Below are positions 1-6,476 of a stretch of 15,132 bases of DNA, piece after piece. The notes below the pieces were generated by a model. It was not told where the DNA came from. It searched no databases and was given only the letters and a program-made list of their open reading frames with translations. The DNA is from DAIPHL01 sp036771375 (lineage in GTDB: Bacteria; Synergistota; Synergistia; Synergistales; Synergistaceae), in NCBI GenBank assembly GCA_036771375.1, contig DAIPHL010000040.1:1-15132 (forward strand). Direction: 5' to 3'. The number at the start of each line of letters is the position of its first letter. The stretch's first letter is position 1. Position numbers and translations under genes: made by a program.

Positions 1-562
1 GGTCGGCGGCAAAACAGACGGCCGCTCCAAGGCAGACAAGAGAAAAATCAAAGCGGAGGAGCACGGCTCCGACTAACGGGCCCGCAGTGGAGGCAACCCC
101 GACGATTGTGTTGTTCAGCGAATAATACCCCGGCCGGCTTTCCTCCGTCGTAAGCCCGGCGATCGCCACCTGGTAGGGGGTTTCAAAGAGGATCCCTCCC
201 AAACCCGTAAAGATCATCGCGACGAGGAGGGCCGTCGTTGTCTCGCTGAACGCAAGTAACAGAAAACTGAACGACCTTATCAGCACGCCGAAACAAATCA
301 GAAACCTGACGTCAAAGCAATCCGCCATGACTCCACCGAGCATCGCCAGACCCTGCTGAAAAAATTTCCGGACGGCAAGGGCAAAACCCACCTCTACAGC
401 CGGAAAATTGAGGTCGTACACATAACGCCCGATGAGAAGAGGCATGATCATCTCGAACCCCAGGACCATGAAGAACGTAAAAACCAGCAGAACGCCGAGA
501 CTTTTATGCTCGCTTCGACTCGACGTTTCCGTCCTTCGATCGCACATTCTCCTCTCGCTCAT
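1..562 (-). CDS. MFS transporter, MdtH-like (DHA1 drug/metabolite exporter), C-terminus cut by window edge
   Basis: Only the first 187 residues are present; the gene continues past base 1. The start is ATG at 562, overlapping the stop of the upstream ATP-grasp gene as ATGA, so translation is probably coupled; a second in-frame ATG at 547 has GAGAGGAGA immediately before it. The protein has a charged N-tail of about 20 residues, then hydrophobic segments. TM1 is about residues 22-44, and the region from residue 57 (VEVGFALAVRKFFQQGLAMLGG) resembles E. coli MdtH, including the Arg and Gln-Gln-Gly. The loop around residues 76-86 (GGVMADCFDVR) is MFS motif A with a weakened end. MFS family membership is clear. 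The export direction is inferred from MdtH likeness. Its place behind a ligase-like enzyme suggests it carries that enzyme's product, which is inference. Confidence 0.88.
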   Translation of the reverse strand, partial: MSERRMCDRRTETSSRSEHKSLGVLLVFTFFMVLGFEMIMPLLIGRYVYDLNFPAVEVGFALAVRKFFQQGLAMLGGVMADCFDVRFLICFGVLIRSFSFLLLAFSETTTALLVAMIFTGLGGILFETPYQVAIAGLTTEESRPGYYSLNNTIVGVASTAGPLVGAVLLRFDFSLVCLGAAVCFAAD

Positions 563-1809
563 GCGTCCGATCGAAAACGCAGGGATAGGCTTCGAATCGC
601 GTTTTCGACAACCCTCCTCGCGCCAAGACCTTCTTCGTCCTCTCCCATGACATACCCCAGATAGGCCGTGTTGTCGACGACTGGCCCGATGACGCGGTCC
701 GCAAGATCTTCGAAGCACCAGTCGGTTATCCCGGAGAAGCCGCTTAAGGCCTCCACGCCGGACAGAGATTCGACGACACCGCTCCGATCTGGCACCAAAA
801 AAGCGATCGCGGCGCTAGAAACCCGACCGAACGCGTCGTCAAACCGGGGTTTCTCTCCAAGTGCGAGCTCGATAAAGACGCTCAGAAGATCCACTCCCTT
901 CACCGAGCGGATCAGCTCGACGATATAGTTTCCGGGCAAGCGCGGGTTGATCTCGATCATCTTAGGACCGTCACGGCAGAGCTTCACTTCCGCATGGACG
1001 ACTCCCTTTGAAAAGTTTGTCACCCGCAGGACGGCCCCCACGTAATCGGTCAACAGGCTCCTCTCGTCCGCTTCCAGGACGGCCGGAAACATGTGACCGC
1101 TTTCGATGAAAAAAGGCGAGCCAGTCAGAGATTTGTCGGTCACACCCAAAAAAAACGGACAACCGTCGTGGACGACAACCTCTACGCTGTACTCGGGAGC
1201 CAAAAGATACTCCTCCAGCAAGAAGAGCCGTTCACGCTTTTGACCTCGAAAATTCCACTGAAATCCGTCCAGCGCTCTGAAAGCGTCCTTCAACTCATCG
1301 TGATTGCGAACAAGTCGAACAAATGCGCTCGATGCGAGATCGACGGGTTTCATTACAAGGGGAAAACCGATCTCTTGCGCCCCCTCCTCCGTCTTGCTCC
1401 AATCGTCCGCAAGGACGAATCGGACATTCGGCAAACCTGCGTCGTCCAACCTTTTTCGAAGAAGATGTTTCCGCGAAGCGACGCGGCAGTCTTTCGGAAA
1501 CGGGCAGGGTACGCCAAGCTTTGCCGCCACCTCGATCACAATATCGATGTAATAATCGCAAACTGTCAGAACGCCGTCGAACGACCGACCCCGGATCGTC
1601 TTTAAAATTTCGGCGACGTCGTTCGTCTCCGTCACAAGGCAACTTTTAGCATAGCGAATCACCGGATGAATCTCCGTGTTCCTTTCCTCTCGGTAATGCT
1701 CGGGGTTTCTGCACAAAAGAGTATACGTGTGTCCGGCGTCGCAAAGAGCTTTCGGTAAGAGCCTTCCGTTGGCCCCCACCCAACTCTCGATCATCAACAA
1801 ATGAGCCAT
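559..1809 (-). CDS. ATP-grasp family ligase-like protein (biotin-carboxylase-like / L-amino-acid-ligase-like)
   Basis: This 416-residue protein has an N-terminal nucleotide-fold domain beginning MAHLLMIESWVGANG, then an ATP-grasp domain at about residues 105-320. Visible ATP-grasp features are a candidate ATP lysine in VMKPVD (K154), the EEY segment at 199-201, Glu274 in HAEVK, and the metal-binding Glu-x-Asn-x-Arg at 286-290 in EINPRLPGN. Enzymes of this type form an acyl-phosphate and ligate it to an amine or similar nucleophile, as in BacD-like dipeptide ligases and siderophore amide ligases. The substrate cannot be read from sequence. The loop after K154 (DLASSAF) lacks the glycines common there. 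The ATG start follows a good GGGGAGGAG ribosome site. It is co-transcribed with the MFS transporter downstream and divergent from a LysR regulator, suggesting a small regulated biosynthesis/export unit. Confidence 0.87.
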   Translation of the reverse strand: MAHLLMIESWVGANGRLLPKALCDAGHTYTLLCRNPEHYREERNTEIHPVIRYAKSCLVTETNDVAEILKTIRGRSFDGVLTVCDYYIDIVIEVAAKLGVPCPFPKDCRVASRKHLLRKRLDDAGLPNVRFVLADDWSKTEEGAQEIGFPLVMKPVDLASSAFVRLVRNHDELKDAFRALDGFQWNFRGQKRERLFLLEEYLLAPEYSVEVVVHDGCPFFLGVTDKSLTGSPFFIESGHMFPAVLEADERSLLTDYVGAVLRVTNFSKGVVHAEVKLCRDGPKMIEINPRLPGNYIVELIRSVKGVDLLSVFIELALGEKPRFDDAFGRVSSAAIAFLVPDRSGVVESLSGVEALSGFSGITDWCFEDLADRVIGPVVDNTAYLGYVMGEDEEGLGARRVVENAIRSLSLRFRSDA

Positions 1810-1872
1810 GCTCTCCTCCCCTATCGCCGAATCCGCCGTTTCACGGAATCCTCGTTCCGCAAAATAAGTTAG

Positions 1873-1884
1873 AGTTCATGAACT
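1873..1884. promoter_or_regulatory. Perfect 12-bp palindrome, candidate operator
   Basis: AGTTCATGAACT reads the same on both strands. It lies between the divergent ATP-grasp and LysR genes, just downstream of the predicted ATP-grasp promoter. A second short dyad, TTGT-A-ACAA, lies at 1899-1907 over the -10 box. Either could be bound by the LysR protein, whose sites usually hold a T-N11-A dyad. The palindrome is directly visible; the binding protein is inference. Confidence 0.45.
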
Positions 1885-1897
1885 AAATGCTGGGCGA

Positions 1898-1926
1898 ATT
1901 GTAACAAACCGCCGGAGGGAAGTAAA
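1898..1926 (-). promoter_or_regulatory. Candidate sigma70 promoter of the ATP-grasp/MFS operon
   Basis: On the minus strand TTTACT (1926-1921) and TACAAT (1903-1898) are separated by 17 bases, which predicts a transcript start near 1891 and a leader of about 80 bases. The LysR promoter must overlap this stretch on the other strand. I see only a poor candidate for it, TTGTAA at 1899-1904 with no good -10. Confidence 0.45.
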
Positions 1927-1980
1927 ACGAAAAAAATCGATGGAGACGAACCGCTTTTTCGATTCAAATAGGACAGCACG

Positions 1981-2937
1981 ATGAACACGGATTTTTTGCA
2001 ATCATTTTTGATGGTGCACGAGCAGAAAAGCTTTACAAGAGCAGCACTGGCCCAGCACATCTCTCAATCCACCCTGAGCAATCGTATCCAGGAGCTGGAA
2101 AAACAGCTGGGGGAAAAGCTCTTTCATCGGGAACGAGACGAGATCAGAACGACGGCGGCGGGAGAAGCGCTTCTCCCGTTCGCCAGAGATATCCTGTCAT
2201 ACGAACGAAAGGCGCTTAAAGCAATCCGCCTCGACTCCGCTACACCGGAAGGAATCAAGCTCGGCTGCGTACACCTCTTTTACGACTGTTTCTTACGAAA
2301 ATATCTGGAGCGATCCCTTGCGGCCGTTTCACTCGGAAAACCCGAAAAAAAGTCGTCTTCGGCGATCCCGCCCCGAACAACCCTCATCCTCAAACACTCT
2401 CGCGAAATTCTCGCCGCCGTTCAATCAGGACGTTTTGACTTTGGCGTCACACACCATCCGCTTGTCCACCCCGCATTCTACTGTAAAAAAATCTGCAGGG
2501 AACCCCTGGTCCTCGTGTGCAGCGGCCATAATCACGAGGCACCCTCTTCCGTAAATTCGGACGAACTCAGAAGATTGCCTATGTTGAACACAGACCTGAT
2601 GGACCGGACAGACACGGAACATATCTTCGGACACGGTCCCAACTTTACGCTGAGCTTTGATGTCGCAAGCAAAGTCCTTCCTTTTCTGGAAAACTCCGAA
2701 CTGTACGCGATCCTTCCCCGCAGCCTGATCTGCGAAGAGCTGAAAGAAAAGCGGTTGCGCATGATCGACCTGCGCAATCCGATTCTGCCCCCGTTGGAGT
2801 ACTACGTCGTATACGCGCACGCACATGAAAGAAAAACGCTTTTGGAATCCATTGAATCCGGTTTGAGTTCGTTTCTCGAAGACATACTCCGTCTTTTTCT
2901 TATTTCCTTCATAGAGGTTTATCAGGAGAAGATTTAG
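1981..2937 (+). CDS. LysR-type transcriptional regulator
   Basis: This 318-residue protein starts with a classic LysR winged helix-turn-helix at residues 1-62: FLMVHEQKSFTRAALAQHIS, then QSTLSNRIQELEKQLGEKLFHR and TTAAGEALLPFA. A linker helix and a substrate-binding-like effector domain follow, from about residue 90 to 300. Length is normal for the family. ATG 1981 is preceded by AGGA at suitable spacing. The gene is divergent from the ATP-grasp/MFS pair, the usual arrangement for a LysR protein that controls its neighbour and itself. The inducer is unknown. The C-terminal tail ends in a hydrophobic stretch (LRLFLISFIEV), slightly unusual for a soluble regulator. Confidence 0.9.
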   Translation: MNTDFLQSFLMVHEQKSFTRAALAQHISQSTLSNRIQELEKQLGEKLFHRERDEIRTTAAGEALLPFARDILSYERKALKAIRLDSATPEGIKLGCVHLFYDCFLRKYLERSLAAVSLGKPEKKSSSAIPPRTTLILKHSREILAAVQSGRFDFGVTHHPLVHPAFYCKKICREPLVLVCSGHNHEAPSSVNSDELRRLPMLNTDLMDRTDTEHIFGHGPNFTLSFDVASKVLPFLENSELYAILPRSLICEELKEKRLRMIDLRNPILPPLEYYVVYAHAHERKTLLESIESGLSSFLEDILRLFLISFIEVYQEKI

Positions 2938-3082
2938 GCGGAAATCTGCCTGCCGTATCCATATTCAGATCTTCGCTGCCATACGCCGGTTCCGTCTGTC
3001 AAAACGGCGGAGAGGGCGGTTCCTACACACAAATTGGTCTTCCCTCTCGTACGGATCGGACAAAAGACGACGAGCGAAGATA

Positions 3083-3112
3083 TTGCGCGGCATCCTCCTT
3101 ATATGATATTAT
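3083..3112 (+). promoter_or_regulatory. Candidate promoter of rpsT
   Basis: TTGCGC (3083-3088), an 18-base spacer and TATTAT (3107-3112) precede the S20 start by about 30 bases. The rest of the 207-base gap between the LysR gene and rpsT shows no gene. No convincing terminator for the LysR gene is visible there, only a weak CGCCG/CGGCG pair near 2985-3013 without a T tract. Confidence 0.4.
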
Positions 3113-3130
3113 GTTTGACGTTTCAGGAGA

Positions 3131-3139
3131 AGGAGGTGA
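3131..3139 (+). promoter_or_regulatory. Full-length Shine-Dalgarno site that sets the rpsT start
   Basis: AGGAGGTGA matches the 16S rRNA 3' end over nine bases. It places the start at GTG 3145, eight bases after AGGAGG. This rules out the upstream ATG at 3034 and the GTG at 3136 that lies inside the site. Confidence 0.8.
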
Positions 3140-3144
3140 AAGTC

Positions 3145-3423
3145 GTGCCCAACAAGAAGTCCGCCGCGAAACGCGTTTTAATCGCTGAAAAGAATAGACT
3201 CTACAACCGCTACTGGAAAACCCGCTGTAAGAATACGGCCAAGAATTTCCTTAGCGCCCTGGAGAGCGACGACAGAGAACTGATCGAACGCCGCCTCAAC
3301 GAAGCACAAAGCGCTCTCGACAAATCCGTCGTCAAAGGCGTCATCAGTCGCAACACCGCCTCCCGCAGAAAGTCCAAGATGGCCTTGAAGCTCGCCGCCC
3401 TCTTTAAGGCGGAATCAGCGTAA
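3145..3423 (+). CDS. rpsT: 30S ribosomal protein S20
   Basis: S20 is a primary 16S rRNA-binding protein of the small subunit, made of long basic helices. From the GTG start the protein is 92 residues, beginning PNKKSAAKR after the initiator, the standard S20 opening, with KGVISRNTASRRKSKMALKL near the end, the conserved S20 C-terminal region. The frame is open 37 codons further upstream to an ATG at 3034, but that extension has no S20 similarity and the strong ribosome site supports GTG 3145. The gene is monocistronic, after the LysR gene on the same strand and convergent with csoR. rpsT often stands alone in bacteria. Confidence 0.96.
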   Translation: MPNKKSAAKRVLIAEKNRLYNRYWKTRCKNTAKNFLSALESDDRELIERRLNEAQSALDKSVVKGVISRNTASRRKSKMALKLAALFKAESA

Positions 3424-3442
3424 AGAACCCCGACGACATCGT

Positions 3443-3475
3443 AAACGGCGTGGCCACGAACGCGTCACGCCGTTT
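3443..3475. terminator. Hairpin between convergent rpsT and csoR, likely shared terminator
   Basis: AAACGGCGTG (3443-3452) pairs perfectly with CACGCCGTTT (3466-3475) across a 13-base loop. On the plus strand the stem is followed by CGCGC and then TTTT. On the minus strand it is followed by a short T-rich stretch only further on. The stem is strong, but the T tract is offset, so efficiency is uncertain. Confidence 0.6.
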
Positions 3476-3496
3476 CGCGCTTTTCCATCCCCGAAG

Positions 3497-3769
3497 TCAC
3501 TTCGATATCTTGCTGAAAAGCGTGATGAGCTCCTCGATTTTCTGGTCGACGTCTTCCGATTGTCCCGACGTGAGCGTTTCCCTGACGCAGCGCTTCATAT
3601 GGCTCGAGAGGACCTCCTCGTTGATCCTCCGCAGAAGAGCCTGGCAGGCGATAAGCTGGTGGGAGATGTCCACACAGTATCGATCCTCCTCGACCATCTT
3701 CAGGATTCCGTCCAGCTGGCCTCGCGCGGTTTTGAGCATCCTGGTGACTTGGGCGTGGGGTGCCTGCAT
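3497..3769 (-). CDS. csoR: CsoR-family copper-sensing repressor
   Basis: This 90-residue all-helical protein matches CsoR/DUF156 in length and layout: QVTRMLKTARGQLDGILKMV at the start, then YCVDISHQL and HMKRC. The Cu(I) ligand triad C-H-C is present as Cys32, His57 and Cys61, which favours copper sensing over the nickel (RcnR) or formaldehyde (FrmR) branches. Apo-CsoR binds a GC-rich dyad and Cu(I) releases it. The gene starts three bases after the copA stop, so it is in the copA operon, and a matching operator lies before copA. That implies self-repression relieved by copper. The upstream ribosome site is weak (GGAAAGTAGCGG), so translation may be coupled to copA. Confidence 0.93.
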   Translation of the reverse strand: MQAPHAQVTRMLKTARGQLDGILKMVEEDRYCVDISHQLIACQALLRRINEEVLSSHMKRCVRETLTSGQSEDVDQKIEELITLFSKISK

Positions 3770-3772
3770 CCG

Positions 3773-3988
3773 CTACTTTCCGTCTTTGACGGATACGACC
3801 TCGTACCCCGCTTCTTCGACCGCCTTCTTCATCGCCTCGACGCTCGTCTGGCCACTGGACTCCACGGAAACCGTCTTCGTCTCCAGATTCACCTTCGCCG
3901 ACACGCCCGGCAGGGCCGAGAGGGCCTTTTCGACTCTCGCGGAGCAGTGACCGCACGTCATTCCTTCGACAACCATCGTCTTTTTCAT
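3773..3988 (-). CDS. copZ: Possible free CopZ-like copper chaperone made by internal initiation within copA
   Basis: An in-frame ATG at 3988 inside copA would give a 71-residue stand-alone HMA protein beginning MKKTMVVEGMTCGHC, the exact form of a free CopZ chaperone, with the same stop as copA. AGGAGG at 4002-3997 sits eight bases upstream, better placed than many real sites in this window. CopZ carries Cu(I) to CopA and to the regulator. The sequence shows both a continuous frame with no stop, hence a fusion, and a proper start. Whether the free form is made is inference. E. coli copA makes its chaperone CopA(Z) by frameshifting, so two products from one copA gene have a precedent. Confidence 0.5.
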   Translation of the reverse strand: MKKTMVVEGMTCGHCSARVEKALSALPGVSAKVNLETKTVSVESSGQTSVEAMKKAVEEAGYEVVSVKDGK

Positions 3989-6316
3989 CTTTTCTTCCTC
4001 CTCTTTCACTTGTCTCGTATTCGTTTTCGGACCGCCGACGCCTTCGCCGAACGGCTTGAAAAATCTCAAACGCAAGGCGTTCGTGACCACGCAGAACGAG
4101 CTGAGGCTCATCGCGGCGGCCGCGAACATCGGGTTCAGCTTCCAGCCGAGGAGCGGGTAAAAGACGCCCGCCGCCAACGGAATGCCGACCGCGTTGTAGA
4201 AAAACGCCCAGAACAGGTTCTGTCTGATGTTGCGGATCACCGCACGGCTGAGGCGGATCGCCGTGACGGCGTCCAACAGGTCGCTCTTCATCAGCACGAT
4301 ATCGGCGGACTCGATCGCGATGTCGGTACCCGCTCCAATGGCGATTCCGACATCGGCAAGGGCGAGCGCCGGAGCGTCGTTGATACCGTCTCCGACCATC
4401 GCGACCCGCCTCCCTTCCCCCTGGCTCCGCTTGACCTCGGCTGCCTTATCCTGTGGAAGCACCTCCGAGAGGACTCGGTCGATCCCCATGGCGACGCGTA
4501 TCGCCTCGGCCGTCCTGCGGTTGTCCCCGGTGAGCATGACTACCTCCAACCCCATCCGTCCGAGTTCGGCGATGGCGGGCTTGCTGGTCGGTTTCACCGC
4601 GTCCGCGAGCGCGACGAGACCGAGGATTCCCGTCTCGCCTCCGACGAAAAGAGGTGTCTTGCCCTCCTCTGCCAGGCGTTCGACATCTCCGTCGAACGGT
4701 TCGGTGTCAAACCCCATCTCCTGCATCATCGGACGATTGCCGACGCCGACCTTTCTCCCGAGGACCGTTCCCCGTATCCCCCGGCCGGCGATCGCCTCGA
4801 AATGCTCCGCCGGGAGAAGCTCCATACCGGACGAAACGGCTTTCTCCACAATCGCCTTCGCCAGAGGATGTTCGGACATGTTCTCCAAGGAGGCGGTCAC
4901 GAGGAGCAGGTCGTCCGCCGCACTCCCCGGAGCGGGTTCGAGATCCGTTACCTCCGGCCTTCCCTCCGTGACCGTCCCGGTTTTATCGAGGATCACGGTG
5001 TCGACAGAGTGTGCGACCTCGAGGGCCTCCGCCGATTTTACGAGAATTCCCAGCTCGGCCCCCCGTCCCGTCCCGACCATGATGGCCGTCGGCGTGGCCA
5101 GGCCAAGCGCACAGGGGCAGGAGACCACCAGCACCGAGATGCCGATGGAGACCGCAAAGACGAGCGGATAGCCCAAAAGCAGCCAGACGGCGGCCGAAAA
5201 GAGGGCGACCAGGACCACGACGGGCACGAAAACTCCGCTGACCCGATCGGCCAGCTTCGCAATCGGCGCTTTGCCGCTGTTCGCCTCCTGCACGAGCTCT
5301 ATGATCTTCGCCAGGGTCGTGTCGTCGCCCACCTTGGTGGCTCTGAAACGGAAATACCCGCTGCGGTTGATCGTGGCGCCGGTCACCCGGTCGCCCGGTC
5401 CCTTCTCCACGGGAAGAGACTCCCCCGTGATGGCCGATTCGTCCACGGAACAGTCGCCTTCGACGACCAAACCGTCGACCGGGATGCTCTGCCCAGGCCG
5501 GACGACGACAAGATCTCCTACCACGACCTCTTCGGACGGGATTTCGACCTCGTTGCCATCTCGCAGGACCGTGGCCGTCTTGGGGGAAAGGTCCAAAAGC
5601 CGGGCGATCGCTTCCGACGTCTTGCCCTTGGAACGCGCCTCCAGATACTTTCCGACGGTGATCAGGGTCAGTATGGTCGCCGCCGATTCAAAATACAGGT
5701 CCATCGCGTAGCGCTCCACCACCGAGCGGAGGCCGTGACCAAGCCCGTATCCGATCGCGAACAGCGCCATGACCCCATACAGAAGCGCGGCGCCGGAACC
5801 GATTGCGATCAGGGTGTCCATGTTGGGCGCCTTCTTCCTGAGGGCGTTGAAACCCGCGATGAAAAACTTTCTGTTCGCGTAGACGACCGGAAGAGTCAGC
5901 AAGAACTGGGTCAGGGCGAAAGCCATCGCATTTTCGGGACCGTGCAGCAGCGAGGGAATGGGCATGCTCCACATATGCCCCATCGAGACGTACATCAGGG
6001 GAAGGAGAAAAACGAGCGAGACAAAAAGACGCCTTTTCATGGCCTTTTCCTCGTCGTGTGCGGGCGAAGGAGCGACATCGGAAGGGACCGTCTTCCCTCC
6101 GGACGGCAGGGCGAGAGAGGCGCCGTATCCCCCGTCTTCGACAGCCCGGACGATATCGGCACCGGAGAGCAGGGCCTCGTCGTAGTCGACCGTCATGCTG
6201 TTCTGAAGAAGGTTCACCGCGACGGTCGATACACCCGGGAGCTTCGCGACGCTCCTTTCTACGTGCGCGCTGCATGCGCTGCACGTCATTCCGGTCACGT
6301 TGAACCTCTCCTTCAT
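3773..6316 (-). CDS. copA: Cu(I)-exporting P1B-1-type ATPase with fused C-terminal CopZ-like domain
   Basis: The start is taken as ATG 6316, giving 847 residues, because GGAGG lies eight bases upstream. The earlier in-frame ATG at 6349 is the centre of the operator. Domain order is N-terminal HMA with TCSAC (Cys12, Cys15), membrane helices, A-domain TGE (297-299), membrane CPC (400-402), DKTGT with phosphorylated Asp444, SEHPL with His483, GDGINDAP (642-649), then TM7 with Tyr-Asn at 707-708 and TM8 with MSLSS at 736-740. CPC, YN and MxxSS together define the Cu(I) class. A linker rich in Glu and Lys leads to a second HMA domain with TCGHC (Cys788, Cys791) at the C-terminus, an uncommon place. 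It should pump Cu(I) out of the cytoplasm. It is followed by csoR in the same operon. Confidence 0.96.
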   Translation of the reverse strand: MKERFNVTGMTCSACSAHVERSVAKLPGVSTVAVNLLQNSMTVDYDEALLSGADIVRAVEDGGYGASLALPSGGKTVPSDVAPSPAHDEEKAMKRRLFVSLVFLLPLMYVSMGHMWSMPIPSLLHGPENAMAFALTQFLLTLPVVYANRKFFIAGFNALRKKAPNMDTLIAIGSGAALLYGVMALFAIGYGLGHGLRSVVERYAMDLYFESAATILTLITVGKYLEARSKGKTSEAIARLLDLSPKTATVLRDGNEVEIPSEEVVVGDLVVVRPGQSIPVDGLVVEGDCSVDESAITGESLPVEKGPGDRVTGATINRSGYFRFRATKVGDDTTLAKIIELVQEANSGKAPIAKLADRVSGVFVPVVVLVALFSAAVWLLLGYPLVFAVSIGISVLVVSCPCALGLATPTAIMVGTGRGAELGILVKSAEALEVAHSVDTVILDKTGTVTEGRPEVTDLEPAPGSAADDLLLVTASLENMSEHPLAKAIVEKAVSSGMELLPAEHFEAIAGRGIRGTVLGRKVGVGNRPMMQEMGFDTEPFDGDVERLAEEGKTPLFVGGETGILGLVALADAVKPTSKPAIAELGRMGLEVVMLTGDNRRTAEAIRVAMGIDRVLSEVLPQDKAAEVKRSQGEGRRVAMVGDGINDAPALALADVGIAIGAGTDIAIESADIVLMKSDLLDAVTAIRLSRAVIRNIRQNLFWAFFYNAVGIPLAAGVFYPLLGWKLNPMFAAAAMSLSSFCVVTNALRLRFFKPFGEGVGGPKTNTRQVKEEEEKMKKTMVVEGMTCGHCSARVEKALSALPGVSAKVNLETKTVSVESSGQTSVEAMKKAVEEAGYEVVSVKDGK
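3997..4002 (-). promoter_or_regulatory. Internal Shine-Dalgarno site in copA, before the CopZ-like segment
   Basis: AGGAGG eight bases before an in-frame ATG (3988-3986). It encodes part of the Glu-rich linker (KEEEEK), so it could be there by chance of coding, but spacing and strength are ideal. Confidence 0.55.
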
Positions 6317-6330
6317 GAAGGACACCTCCA

Positions 6331-6366
6331 AATTCAGACACCCCACCATGGGGGGGTATCTGAATT
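6331..6366. promoter_or_regulatory. CsoR-type operator, 36-bp near-perfect dyad
   Basis: The dyad is centred at 6348/6349. Outer arms AATTCAGA (6331-6338) and TCTGAATT (6359-6366) pair perfectly. Inside them ACCCC (6340-6344) pairs with GGGGT (6353-6357), around a CCATGG core. Sixteen of 18 positions pair. C/G runs of the ACCCC...GGGGT kind are the hallmark of CsoR sites. The operator overlaps the -10 box and the transcript start of copA, so bound CsoR would block polymerase. Confidence 0.85.
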
Positions 6367-6392
6367 ATAGACGCACACAAAAAAACCGTCAA
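6364..6392 (-). promoter_or_regulatory. Promoter of the copA-csoR operon
   Basis: On the minus strand TTGACG (6392-6387) and TATAAT (6369-6364) are separated by exactly 17 bases, a near-consensus sigma70 promoter. The -10 box overlaps the CsoR operator and the -35 box lies inside the upstream terminator stem. A strong promoter under a tight repressor fits copper-induced expression. Confidence 0.85.
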
Positions 6393-6408
6393 CCCTCGGG
6401 TAGACGGT
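6379..6408 (-). terminator. Intrinsic terminator of the lpt operon
   Basis: On the minus strand ACCGTC (6408-6403) pairs with GACGGT (6390-6385). Inside, after one T/T mismatch, ACC pairs with GGT around a CGAG tetraloop. The stem is followed at once by a run of T (to 6379). It lies about 70 bases after the lptD stop. Its 3' arm contains most of the copA -35 element. Confidence 0.8.
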
Positions 6409-6476
6409 AAAAGACGTCCCTGCACAAAGCTCGTCGACGAACAATCCTCGTCCGTCATGTTCTCCTTGCAATAATT

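Noticed and set aside
2985..3013. Possible terminator after the LysR gene
   Set aside because: Only a 5-bp CGCCG/CGGCG stem with a long loop and no T tract.
3034..3144. N-terminal extension of S20 from ATG 3034
   Set aside because: The extension is unlike S20, spans the promoter, and AGGAGGTGA points to GTG 3145.
6317..6349. Eleven-residue N-terminal extension of CopA
   Set aside because: Its ATG is the centre of the CsoR operator and close to the transcript start; ATG 6316 has GGAGG at the right distance.
3560..6370. A 936-codon open frame on the plus strand across copA
   Set aside because: It lies wholly antisense to copA/csoR, whose protein shows all P-type ATPase motifs. The antisense translation is rich in Arg, His and Asp with no domain or membrane pattern, as expected from GC-rich coding bias.
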